In this document: positions 40,551 to 48,842 of the stretch, in pieces
Layout: every line of letters begins with the position of its first letter
Numbering within the stretch: position 1 is the first letter of the stretch
Assembly: GCA_903938815.1 (NCBI GenBank)
Contig: CAJAES010000031.1
Location: 1 to 64,000, forward strand
DNA: 64,000 nucleotides
Reading direction: 5' to 3'
DNA from: an uncultured beta proteobacterium
Lineage (GTDB): Bacteria; Pseudomonadota; Gammaproteobacteria; Burkholderiales; Burkholderiaceae_C
Notes under the pieces: generated by a model
Told to the model about the DNA's origin: nothing
What the model saw: only the letters and a program-made list of their open reading frames with translations
Database searches by the model: none
Made by a program: the position numbers and the translations under genes

Positions 40551-41771
40551 GTGCACGAGACGCCCCTCACCGGCCTCATCCTCTCTGGCGGCGGCGCCCG
40601 GGCCGCCTATCAGGTGGGCGTGCTCCAGGCGCTCGCGGCCCTTCGCCGCGAGGCCTGCGGCGCCGGCTCGGCGCAGGCTGCCCGCAACCCCTTCGGCATC
40701 ATCTGCGGCACCTCCGCAGGCGCGCTGAACGCCGCCGCTCTGGCCTGCAATGCCGACCGCTTCGACGCGGCGGTCGACTCCATTGCCGAGGTCTGGCGCA
40801 ATTTCCAGGCCGATCAGGTCTACCGTGCCGATTCCATCGGCGTGCTGCGCAGCGGCGCGCAATGGCTGACGATGCTGTCCGTGGGCTGGGTGCTCGCGAA
40901 GTGGCGCCGGGCGCGGCCCAAGTCGCTGCTCGACAACAGCCCGCTGGCCGGCCTGCTGGAACGCATGGTCCCGCTGGAGCGGCTGCCGCAGATGCTCTCG
41001 CAGCGCCATCTGCAGGCGCTGGCCGTGAGCGCGTCGAGCTACAGCAGCGGCGAGCACGTCACGTTCTTCGAGTCGGCCGCGAGGGTCGACCCCTACCTGC
41101 GCTCGCAGCGCATCGCGGTGCCGGCCACGCTGACCATCCCGCACCTGCTGGCGTCGGCGGCGATTCCCTTCATGTTCCCGTCACAGCGTCTGGTGCAGGG
41201 CGCCCAGAGCGGCTGGTACGGTGACGGCTCCATGCGCCAGACGGCGCCCATCTCGCCGGCCATCCACCTGGGCGCGCAACGCGTGCTCATCATCGGCGTG
41301 GGCCGCATGCAGGAGCCGCCCGGGCGGGTCGTCAAGGACGGCGGCTACCCCACGCTGGCGCAGATCGGGGGCCATGCGCTGTCGAGCATCTTCCTGGACG
41401 GCCTTTCCGTCGACATCGAGCGCATGCAACGCATCAACCGGACGCTGGAACTGCTGACCCCCGATCAGCGCCTGGCGACCCCGCTGCAACCCGTGCAGGC
41501 GCTGGTGATCGCGCCCAGCCAGCGCATCGACGATATCGCCGCGCGCCACCAGAAGGACCTGCCGACCCCCGTGCGCGCGTTGCTGCGCGGCGTGGGCTCC
41601 AGCAGTTCCAGCGGCGACGCGCGGGGCGCAGCCCTCGCCAGCTATCTGCTCTTCGAGGCGCCGTTCACGCGTGAACTGATGGCGCTCGGCGAGGCGGACA
41701 CTTACGCGCGGCGGGCGGAAGTCCTGGCCTTCTTCGGCTGGACACCGGCCGCACGCGCTCCCGGGGGCTGA
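40551..41771 (+). CDS. Patatin-like phospholipase
   Basis: A 406-residue lipid acyl hydrolase with a Ser/Asp dyad. The oxyanion motif GGGARAAYQVG is at about residues 13-23, the nucleophile is in GTSAG (about 54-58), and the dyad Asp is in YGDGSMRQTAP (about 222-232). The start is GTG at 40551; no ATG gives the glycine motif. Size and pattern fit a cytosolic or membrane-associated phospholipase. It follows the basic secreted protein by 13 bases on the same strand. Confidence 0.93.
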   Translation: MHETPLTGLILSGGGARAAYQVGVLQALAALRREACGAGSAQAARNPFGIICGTSAGALNAAALACNADRFDAAVDSIAEVWRNFQADQVYRADSIGVLRSGAQWLTMLSVGWVLAKWRRARPKSLLDNSPLAGLLERMVPLERLPQMLSQRHLQALAVSASSYSSGEHVTFFESAARVDPYLRSQRIAVPATLTIPHLLASAAIPFMFPSQRLVQGAQSGWYGDGSMRQTAPISPAIHLGAQRVLIIGVGRMQEPPGRVVKDGGYPTLAQIGGHALSSIFLDGLSVDIERMQRINRTLELLTPDQRLATPLQPVQALVIAPSQRIDDIAARHQKDLPTPVRALLRGVGSSSSSGDARGAALASYLLFEAPFTRELMALGEADTYARRAEVLAFFGWTPAARAPGG

Positions 41772-41789
41772 GGCCAGCCCCCGCAGGCA

Positions 41790-42761
41790 TCACGCTGCCG
41801 GCTGGAAGGCGTAGCCGCTGCCACTGGCGGCCATGCGGCCGATGGCGGGGAACGGGAAGTGGAAGCCGCCGACCAGCGAGTTGTTCGCGACGACCCGCGC
41901 GAAGACCTCCCGGCGCGTCTTGCGCGCCGCCTCGGCGTCCATGTCGAACGTTACGGCCCAGTCCGGATTGCGGGCGAACAACGCCGGCACGTTGGTCAGG
42001 TCGGCCACGAAGGTGAAGGTCTGGCCGGCGGACGTCGCCTCGAACATCGACATGCCGGGGGTGTGGCCGAAGGCCGCCACGCTCCTGACACCGGGCGCCA
42101 CCTCGGCGCCCGGCTGGAACTGCTCCAGCATCCCCGCGGGCATCTGGCCGAAGGTGCGGCGCACGTTGTTGAACGCGCCCTTCATGGCCTCGGGTGCCGA
42201 CGCGAGGCGGGCGTCGTCCATCCAGAACGCGTGCTCGGGCGCCGGCACCATGACCTTGGCCTTCGAGAACACGAACTCGCCCGCCTTGTTGCGCAGGCCG
42301 TTGATGTGGTCGCCGTGATAGTGGGAGATCAGCACGGTGTCGATGTCGCCGGGCTGGAAGCCCGCGGCACGAAGGTTCTCCAGAAGCTTGCCGGTGGTGG
42401 CGCCGCCCCACTCCCCGAGGCCCGTGTCCATCAGGATGCGGCGGTTGCCGGCCACGACCAGGAACGGGGTGAACGGGATGTCGATGTAATCGGTCGGCAG
42501 GTTCTGCGAGGCCAGCAGCGCGCGCACTTCGGCGATGGGGGCGTTCTTGACGAACTCCTCGCCCAGGGGGCGGCGCGCGACGCCGTCGATCAGCGCGATG
42601 ACCTCGATGTCACCCACCTTGGCCCGGCGAAAGCCCGGATTCGGCAGCGTCGGGGTGCCCAGGTTCGGCGCGCCCTGCGCCCATGCGGGCACGAAGGCAC
42701 CGGCTGCGTAGGCGAACGGGGCCGCAAGGCCGGCGGTCAGAATCTGGCGGCGCGACAACAT
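41790..42761 (-). CDS. MBL-fold metallo-hydrolase with Tat signal
   Basis: A 323-residue exported zinc hydrolase. The start gives MLSRRQILTAGLAAPFAYAAG, a good Tat signal, and GGAG lies six bases upstream of the ATG at 42761; an ATG at 42773 would add MEFH. The metal-binding motif is SHYHGDHINGL, then GHTPGMS (His) and ADLTN (Asp). The closing motif is HFPFPAIGR. The pattern is that of the quorum-lactonase/methyl-parathion-hydrolase-type subfamily; the true substrate is unknown. Confidence 0.9.
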   Translation of the reverse strand: MLSRRQILTAGLAAPFAYAAGAFVPAWAQGAPNLGTPTLPNPGFRRAKVGDIEVIALIDGVARRPLGEEFVKNAPIAEVRALLASQNLPTDYIDIPFTPFLVVAGNRRILMDTGLGEWGGATTGKLLENLRAAGFQPGDIDTVLISHYHGDHINGLRNKAGEFVFSKAKVMVPAPEHAFWMDDARLASAPEAMKGAFNNVRRTFGQMPAGMLEQFQPGAEVAPGVRSVAAFGHTPGMSMFEATSAGQTFTFVADLTNVPALFARNPDWAVTFDMDAEAARKTRREVFARVVANNSLVGGFHFPFPAIGRMAASGSGYAFQPAA

Positions 42762-42870
42762 ATGGAACTCCATGGTCTTGAATTGAACAAAAGAGTCGCG
42801 ATGATCCCGATTCGCCGTGTCCAGTGCCTGGCGCGTGTTGCAATCCCCGGCAGCCTGTAGGTGATCGAAC

Positions 42871-43950
42871 TTGGACACTCTGACCCACGCCCTCTCCGGC
42901 GCCCTCGTGGCGCGGCTCCTCGTGGCGCGCGGCGCACCGCAGGCCGCGGCCGACCCCGGGCCCGCGCCGCTGCCATGGCAGGCCGTCGTCTGCGGCCTCG
43001 TGGCCGGAGCCTTCCCCGATGTCGACGTGGTGGCGCAGCTCTTCGGCGATCTCGCCTACCTGACGCAGCATCGAGGCCTCACGCATTCGGTGCTGCTGCT
43101 GCCGTTCTGGGCTGCCGGGTTGGCCTGGCTGATGTCCCGTGCCTTCGCCCGAACGCGCGTCCCGGGGGGTTGGCGGGCCCTGCTGCCGCTGATGGCGGCG
43201 GGCATCGCCATCCACATCGCCGGGGACTGGATCACACAGTTCGGCACCATGCTGCTGCAGCCGTTTTCCGACCGCCGCTTCGGCCTCGGGGCCATGTTCA
43301 TCATCGATCTGGTGCTGACCGGCACGCTGGTGGCGGGCCTGGCCCTGGCGGCCGCCTTCCCGCGGGCGCGCTGGCCCTCGGCACTGGGCCTCGCCCTGGC
43401 CTGCGGCTGGGTCGGCGTGGCCTGGATGGGGCAGCAGGAGGCCATCGCGGTCGGTGAACGCCAGGCCCGTGCGCTGGGCATCACTGCCCCCGTGATCGTG
43501 GTCATGCCGCGCCCGGCGTCGCCGTTCAACTGGACGGTGTCGGTCGACGACGGCGCGCGCTACCACGTGGCGCACGTCAACACGCGCCGCACCGAGCCGC
43601 TGGTGGCAGGGCCCGACGCCAATTTCATCCGCCGCTTCTCGGCGCCCTACGAACCCGTGGCGGCGGCCACGTGGCAGGTGGTTCCGCGCTTCGGCGCCGC
43701 CGATGCACCGCCCTGGATCCGCACCGCCTGGAACGAACCGGCCTTCGGGTTCTTCCGCTGGTTCGCGCAGACGCCGGCGCTGTTGTCCTGGGACGAAAGG
43801 GCGCAAGGCCGCTGCGCCTGGTTCCACGACCTGCGCTTCATGTTTCCCGGCCGGGACGAGAGCCCCTTCCAGTTCGGCGTGTGCCGCAAGGGCGGGGCGC
43901 CCGCGAGGCTGTTCCGGCTGGAGGGCGGGCAGCCGCGCGCCCTGGACTGA
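42871..43950 (+). CDS. YdjM/DUF457-type membrane-bound metal-dependent hydrolase
   Basis: A 359-residue membrane protein. The start is TTG at 42871, with AGGTGA about eight bases upstream, and gives MDTLTHALSGAL, the family's metal-ligand N-terminus. FPDVDVV and HRGLTHSV supply the other predicted ligands, and four or five hydrophobic segments lie between residues 36 and 190. The C-terminal half is a soluble domain not found in short relatives. Family function is unknown, though related proteins are induced in DNA damage or phospholipid contexts. It is divergent from the MBL-fold gene. Confidence 0.85.
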   Translation: MDTLTHALSGALVARLLVARGAPQAAADPGPAPLPWQAVVCGLVAGAFPDVDVVAQLFGDLAYLTQHRGLTHSVLLLPFWAAGLAWLMSRAFARTRVPGGWRALLPLMAAGIAIHIAGDWITQFGTMLLQPFSDRRFGLGAMFIIDLVLTGTLVAGLALAAAFPRARWPSALGLALACGWVGVAWMGQQEAIAVGERQARALGITAPVIVVMPRPASPFNWTVSVDDGARYHVAHVNTRRTEPLVAGPDANFIRRFSAPYEPVAAATWQVVPRFGAADAPPWIRTAWNEPAFGFFRWFAQTPALLSWDERAQGRCAWFHDLRFMFPGRDESPFQFGVCRKGGAPARLFRLEGGQPRALD

Positions 43951-43971
43951 TGCGGGGCGGGTGACGCGGGC

Positions 43972-44793
43972 TCAGGGTGCGCGCAGCGCCTGCAGGCGCG
44001 CCTTCAGGGCCGCCTCGGTGATGAGCCCGACATGCCGGTGCGCGAGGCGGCCGCTCGCGTCGTAGAAGAGCGTCGTCGGCAAGCCTTCCGAGCCCGCCGC
44101 CGGCCCCGCGGCCGAGCGGGCGTCGAGCCAGACACCGGGCAGGTCCAGGCCCTCGCGCGACAGGTAGCGTTGCACCGTGGCCGCGTTCTCGCCCTGGTTC
44201 AGGAACAGGAACTGCACCTGCGTCTGTTCGCGCGCAGCCTGCGCCAGCACCGGCATCTCGGCCCGGCAAGGCGCGCACCAGGTAGCCCAGAGGTTGATGA
44301 CCGTGGGGCGGCCCTGCGCCAGTGCCGGCAATCGCGCCTCGCGGCCATCCAGTGCCACCACGGGCACGTCGGGCACCGGAACCTGCTGATGCAGGCCGAG
44401 TGCGGTCGACCCACCGGCCCAGATCAGCAGCGCGCACATCCCGCCCGCGCCGAGCGGCAGCGCCAGGCCCGGCTGCCGCCCGGCCCTCAGCGCGAGCAGG
44501 GCGGAGGCCGCCAGAACGCCCCAGGCCGGAGCCCAGCCGCCGTCGCGCAGGTCGAGCACCGACCATGGCGAGGCCGCGTAGTCGGCCCAGGCCGGCACCA
44601 CGAAGGCCAGACGCGAGACGACGAACCCCGCCAGCACGCAGCGCCAGAAGGCATCGCCCGCGGCCTGGGCTGCCTCCGGGCCCAGCCGGGCGCCTGCCCA
44701 GCGACGGGCCAGCCACTGGCCCAGGAACAGCGCGGCAAGCCACAGAAGCGGCGAGGTCGGAAAGGCCAGCGGGCCGAGTTGGAGCGAGATCAC
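43972..44793 (-). CDS. Fusion of Lgt-like membrane domain and TlpA-type thioredoxin
   Basis: A 273-residue protein. The start is GTG at 44793, because no ATG fits and the frame upstream runs through repeats. Residues 1-125 are membrane helices that resemble the N-terminal half of prolipoprotein diacylglyceryl transferase (FPTSPLLW, CVLAGFVVSRLAFVV). Residues 140-273 are a TlpA/ResA-like thioredoxin with WATWCAPCRAEMP as active site. It should face the periplasm and reduce disulfides, for example in cytochrome c maturation. The Lgt half lacks obvious catalytic residues and probably acts as the membrane anchor or electron entry. Confidence 0.88.
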   Translation of the reverse strand: MISLQLGPLAFPTSPLLWLAALFLGQWLARRWAGARLGPEAAQAAGDAFWRCVLAGFVVSRLAFVVPAWADYAASPWSVLDLRDGGWAPAWGVLAASALLALRAGRQPGLALPLGAGGMCALLIWAGGSTALGLHQQVPVPDVPVVALDGREARLPALAQGRPTVINLWATWCAPCRAEMPVLAQAAREQTQVQFLFLNQGENAATVQRYLSREGLDLPGVWLDARSAAGPAAGSEGLPTTLFYDASGRLAHRHVGLITEAALKARLQALRAP

Positions 44794-44816
44794 GCGCCAT
44801 TGTGAGGGGCTGTCGT

Positions 44817-44881
44817 GGTTGGCCGCGGTGATCGGCCGCGGAAATCGGCCGTCGTGATCGGCCGTCGTGATCGACCGTGGC
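44817..44881. repeat. 13-base tandem repeat x5 in a divergent promoter
   Basis: Five units of GATCGGCCGNNGN: 44817-44829, 44830-44842, 44843-44855, 44856-44868 and 44869-44881. The third and fourth are nearly identical. They lie between the divergent TlpA-fusion and PAS sensor-kinase genes. Confidence 0.85.
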
Positions 44882-45025
44882 GAAGAGTCGCGGAGGATGG
44901 CCGCGGAGGCGGTGCGCGAAACAGGTTCGCGGTGGAGGGCCGCAGCGGGGTGTCGGGGCGCGTGGCCGCCCGTTGCCCTCGCACGGGGAGTGAAGCAGCC
45001 ACAATGGTGGGCGCCGCACCCGCAC

Positions 45026-47464
45026 ATGACCCAGCCCGCAACCGCTTCAGCCTCAGTGGCCGCCCCCGGTGGAGGCGGAGTCCTGCGCTGGCTCGTGGCG
45101 GCCAACATCGCCGTCATCGCGCTCGTCGCGGTACTGCTGGCCGTGACCCTTTCCGCCAGCCGGGCGGCGCACCGTCAGCGCGCCTTCGACGCCGTCGACA
45201 GCCTCTCGCGTGGGCTGGAGCGCATCATCATTGCCGAGGTCGAGCGGGTTGATCTCGCGCTGCGCCTGCTGGCCCTGGAGACTGCAGAGCCTGAGCCGCA
45301 CGGCGTGCCCCAGGCCGTGGCCGACCTGCGCACCCTCATACCCGAGGCTGAACGCCTGCGCGTGCTGCGCGGCGATGCGCCTGGCAACTCCCCCCTGTTC
45401 GCGGCGGCGCGCGCCACGGCCCCGGGCCGGCCGGTGGTGAGCGGCCCGCGGCAGGTGGACGGGTCCGAACGCTGGGTGATGGAATTCGCGCGCCCGCTCG
45501 AGCGCCCCGACGGCACCTGGACCGACCTGGTGGTGGCGGAGCTGGACGTGAGCCACTTCGAACGCCTGTTTTCAGGCATCGAGCTCGGTGGCCAGAGCGC
45601 GATCACCCTGCGCACGGCCGACCTCGCCCTGGTGGCGCGCAGCACCGACCCCCCCACGCCGCGCAGCGGCCTGGGCATCGCGCGCGTCTCCGCGCAACTC
45701 CAGGCGGCATTGCTGGCGCGTCCGCGAGGTGGGTTCTTCCTGGCCGAAACCGCGCTCGACGGCATCGAACGCGCCAACGCGTACCGCCGCGTGGGCGATT
45801 TCCCGATGATCGTGCTCGTCGGCCTGGCCACGACCGACTACCTCGCCACCTGGCGCAACGAGGCCATGCTGGCCATGGGCCTGGCCCTGTTGGCTGCCAC
45901 CGTGCTGGCAGGTGCATCCGGGTTCGGCTACCGCGTGTGGCTGCGCCGCGACGCCAGCCGCCGCGCCCTCGACCGCGAGCGCCAGCGGCTGCGCGCCCTG
46001 CTGATCACGGCCAGCGACGGCCTGCACGTGATCGACCGCAACGGCATGCTGGTGGAGTTCAGCGATGCATTCGCCGCGCAGCTGGGGCGCACGCGCGAAG
46101 AACTGCGGGGCGCGCACGTGTCGAGCTGGGAGGGCCGCTACCCCCGCGAGCAGATCGAGCGGGTGCTGCGAGGCTTCCGGGTCGGCGAGAGACTGGATTT
46201 CTCCAGCATCTTCCGCCGCGCCGACGGGTCCACGTTCGACGTCGATGTCGCTGCAGTCGGTGTCCGGCTGGACGACCGCGAGCTCTTCTACCTGGCCGCA
46301 CGCGACGTCACGGAGAAGCGGCGCTCGCTGGCGGCGGTGCAGGCCAGCGAGGCCTTCCTGGACCGGACCGGCCGCATCGCCGGCGTCGGCGGATGGGAGC
46401 TCGACCTGCCCACGGGCCGCCTCCAGCTGACCGGCCAGGCCCTGCAACTGCTGGATCTCGCGTCGGGCATGGCGCCCAGCCTGCGTGCCTGCCTGCGCCT
46501 GTTCGTGCACGCAGACCGGCGCCGTCTCGCGCAGGCCGTGATGCGCTCGAGGCTCGATGGCCAGCCCTGGGACCTGGAACTGCCCGCCACCACCCGCTCC
46601 GGCCGCGCCGTCTGGCTGCGCTGCTTCGCGGAGCCAGTGGCCGGGGACGGCACGGCGCACCGCATGATCGGCGCCGTGCAGGACGTGAGCGAACGGCAGG
46701 CGCGGACGGCCGAACTGCGGCGCGAGCAGACGCTGCGGGCCGAGCTGGAGCAACAGGGCAGGGAGCAGTCGCGCATGCTGCGGGAGCGCGGCGAGATGCT
46801 GGACGTCCTGGCCCACGAGGTGCGCCAGCCGCTGAACAACGCGTCCGCGGCGCTGCAGAGCGCCACGGCGGCCCTCTACGAGGTCGGCGAGCAGGTGGCC
46901 AAGCCGCGCCTGCTGCGCGCGCAGAGCGTTCTGGGCAACGTGATGGCGCGCATCGACAACACGCTGGCCGTGGCGTCGCTTCTCGCGCGCCCCGGCCCCA
47001 TCGAGCGCGAGGACACCGACATCGACACCCTGGTCGCCGTCTCCATCGCCGACATGGCGGCGGCGGACCGTCGCCGTGTGCAGGTGCTGCGCGAGACCGC
47101 AGCGCGCACCGCCTCGATGGACATGAGCCTGATGCGCCTGGCGCTGCGCAACCTGCTGTCCAACGCGATGAAATACAGCCCGCCGGGCTCGACGGTGACG
47201 CTGCGCATGGCGGACTCGGAAGTGCCGCTGGGGCTGATCATCGATGTCTGCGACGAGGGCGGCGGCGTGGAACCCGCGCTGCAGCCCCGCTTGTTCGAGC
47301 GCGGCGCCCGGGGCACCGCCCCTGCGCCGGGCATGAGCCAGGGCCTGGGCCTGTACATCGTGCGCCGCGTGATGGAGCTCCACGGCGGGCAGGCCCAGCT
47401 GATCAGCACGGGCCCGGCCGGCACCACCATGCGGCTGCTCGTCGTGGACGCGCCGGACGAATGA
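45026..47464 (+). CDS. Sensor histidine kinase with periplasmic Cache-like and two PAS domains
   Basis: An 812-residue inner-membrane kinase. TM1 is about residues 22-44, the periplasmic part 45-277 has a Cache-like pattern, TM2 278-302. The first PAS is about 325-430 (DGLHVIDRNGMLVEFSDAF) and the second 440-558. The HisKA box is LAHEVRQPLNNAS (His597). HATPase_c has NLLSNAMKYSPPGS and GLGLYIVRRVM. The ATG at 45026 is the first that directly precedes TM1; the longer frame is in the repeat region. The OmpR-type regulator gene converges on it 18 bases downstream and is the likely partner. Confidence 0.93.
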   Translation: MTQPATASASVAAPGGGGVLRWLVAANIAVIALVAVLLAVTLSASRAAHRQRAFDAVDSLSRGLERIIIAEVERVDLALRLLALETAEPEPHGVPQAVADLRTLIPEAERLRVLRGDAPGNSPLFAAARATAPGRPVVSGPRQVDGSERWVMEFARPLERPDGTWTDLVVAELDVSHFERLFSGIELGGQSAITLRTADLALVARSTDPPTPRSGLGIARVSAQLQAALLARPRGGFFLAETALDGIERANAYRRVGDFPMIVLVGLATTDYLATWRNEAMLAMGLALLAATVLAGASGFGYRVWLRRDASRRALDRERQRLRALLITASDGLHVIDRNGMLVEFSDAFAAQLGRTREELRGAHVSSWEGRYPREQIERVLRGFRVGERLDFSSIFRRADGSTFDVDVAAVGVRLDDRELFYLAARDVTEKRRSLAAVQASEAFLDRTGRIAGVGGWELDLPTGRLQLTGQALQLLDLASGMAPSLRACLRLFVHADRRRLAQAVMRSRLDGQPWDLELPATTRSGRAVWLRCFAEPVAGDGTAHRMIGAVQDVSERQARTAELRREQTLRAELEQQGREQSRMLRERGEMLDVLAHEVRQPLNNASAALQSATAALYEVGEQVAKPRLLRAQSVLGNVMARIDNTLAVASLLARPGPIEREDTDIDTLVAVSIADMAAADRRRVQVLRETAARTASMDMSLMRLALRNLLSNAMKYSPPGSTVTLRMADSEVPLGLIIDVCDEGGGVEPALQPRLFERGARGTAPAPGMSQGLGLYIVRRVMELHGGQAQLISTGPAGTTMRLLVVDAPDE

Positions 47465-47482
47465 GGCCGCTGCTGGGCGGCC

Positions 47483-48202
47483 TCAGGCGGCCCTGAGCGG
47501 CGCCCTGAAGACGTAGCCCACGCGCGACCGCGACTGCAGCGGCACCAGCGCCGGCGTGGCGCGCTCGATGCGGCGGCGCAGGCGGTAGATGGTGGCGTTC
47601 AGGCCGTCGGCGCTGTCGGTGTCGGGCGTGCGGCCCAGGCGCTGGCGCAGCATTTCGCGGCTGACCACCTCGCCGTCGGCCTCCAGGAAGCATTCCAGCA
47701 TGGACAGATCCGCATCGCTGAGATCGACCTTGGCACCGTCCGGCGCGATCAGCTGCCGCGCGCGCTGATCGAGCTTCCAGACCGTCTGCGCGGCGCTCGA
47801 GGCCTCGATGCGCCGCTGCACGGCCTGGATCGCCAGGGCCACCTGCTCGAACTGCACGGGCTTGGCCAGGTACATGTCGGCGCCTGCGGTGATGACCTGC
47901 CGGAAGACATCGGGCGCCAGGCGTCCGGAGACGACGAGCAGGCCCGCGTCCGTCCTGCGGCGCAGGACCTTGATGAGCTCCGCGCCGTCGACGCCGGGCA
48001 ACATCAGGTCGAGCACGTAGAAGTCGTGGCCGTAGGGGTCGTGGTGCGCCAGCAGGTCGTTGCTGTCCGGGAAGACGTCGACCCTGGCACCGCGGTCCCG
48101 CAGGTACTGGGCCAGGAACTCCGTGTATTCGGGGTCGTCGTCGACCAAGGCAATGTTCAGCAGCAGCGAACCGGTTGCGTGGGAGTCGGGAACAGAGTGC
48201 AT
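47483..48202 (-). CDS. OmpR/PhoB-type response regulator
   Basis: A 239-residue regulator. The receiver domain (residues 16-130) has the acidic pair in VDDDPEY, the phospho-Asp in YVLDLMLPGVDG and Lys in YLAKPVQ. The C-terminal winged helix (150-239) has ATIYRLRRRIERA as recognition helix and VGYVF as wing. It is most likely phosphorylated by the PAS kinase encoded convergently. An FNR-like palindrome lies about 135 bases upstream of its start. Confidence 0.94.
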   Translation of the reverse strand: MHSVPDSHATGSLLLNIALVDDDPEYTEFLAQYLRDRGARVDVFPDSNDLLAHHDPYGHDFYVLDLMLPGVDGAELIKVLRRRTDAGLLVVSGRLAPDVFRQVITAGADMYLAKPVQFEQVALAIQAVQRRIEASSAAQTVWKLDQRARQLIAPDGAKVDLSDADLSMLECFLEADGEVVSREMLRQRLGRTPDTDSADGLNATIYRLRRRIERATPALVPLQSRSRVGYVFRAPLRAA

Positions 48203-48336
48203 GGCCCTGATTCAATCACAGCCTGCCTAGATGTTGTGACCCGGAAAACATGGGAAATTCCGGGGGTCCATCGCGTCTGCACGAACATCTGATGCGGCAC
48301 GCGCTGGAGATGTCAGAAAGCACGGGCCAGCCGCGT

Positions 48337-48350
48337 TTTGACCCGCGTCA
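48337..48350. promoter_or_regulatory. FNR/Anr-like palindrome
   Basis: TTGAC-CCGC-GTCAA, a perfect dyad with a four-base centre. It matches the architecture of FNR-family sites (TTGAT-N4-ATCAA) with C/G at the inner position. It lies in the 235-base region between the response regulator and the helix-hairpin-helix gene, which holds no other gene. Confidence 0.45.
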
Positions 48351-48404
48351 AGACCCACTGGAAACATGCTGGCAACAAGCCAGCGACGGGCGTGCGGGTT
48401 GCCC

Positions 48405-48429
48405 GCGCGGGCGCTCGATGCGCCCGCGC
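48405..48429 (-). terminator. Ten-base-pair GC hairpin after the helix-hairpin-helix gene
   Basis: GCGCGGGCGC (48405-48414), loop TCGAT, GCGCCCGCGC (48420-48429), nine bases past the TAA at 48438 on the minus strand. There is no T-run after it. Confidence 0.5.
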
Positions 48430-48437
48430 AACAACCA

Positions 48438-48716
48438 TTACTTGGTCGCGGTCTTGTACTCGGAATTGCCGACCGTCAGGCCTGCCTTGCTGAGCTTGGC
48501 GGCGCTGCCCGGGCCGACGCCGCGAACGCGCTGGATCAGGTCGGCCCAGTCCTTGAACTGGCCCTTCTGGCGCTCCGCCAGCACACGTGTGGACAGCGCC
48601 GTTCCGACGCCGGGCACGGCCTCGAGTTCGGCCTGCGATGCCTTGTTGACGTCGACCGCCGCGAATGCGGCGAGGGACAGGGTGGCGAGGATGGCGACGA
48701 GGATGTGACGGAACAT
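48438..48716 (-). CDS. ComEA-type helix-hairpin-helix DNA-binding protein, exported
   Basis: A 92-residue protein with a signal peptide (ILVAILATLSLAAFA) followed by two helix-hairpin-helix motifs: VDVNKASQAELEAVPGVG and LIQRVRGVGPGSAAKL. It has the size of the short periplasmic ComEA that binds incoming DNA in natural transformation. AGGAG lies eight bases before the ATG at 48716. No other competence gene is nearby, so a role in DNA uptake is inferred from family only. Confidence 0.9.
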   Translation of the reverse strand: MFRHILVAILATLSLAAFAAVDVNKASQAELEAVPGVGTALSTRVLAERQKGQFKDWADLIQRVRGVGPGSAAKLSKAGLTVGNSEYKTATK

Positions 48717-48842
48717 GGCGATCTCCTGGGTAGGGCGTCCGCCGCACCTTGCAGCGGACTGAAGCCATTCTTCGAGACCCGTCACGGGGCCGCCATCGCC
48801 ACGCGGCAGGCACCCGGCCGGGTGCCCCCCGGGCGGTGCCTG

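Noticed and set aside
45572..47383. A 603-codon minus-strand frame opposite the PAS kinase
   Set aside because: Antisense shadow; the kinase frame has a continuous domain series, whereas this one has none.
48250..48708. A 152-codon plus-strand frame upstream of and across the helix-hairpin-helix gene
   Set aside because: It is antisense to that gene and has no motif or credible start.
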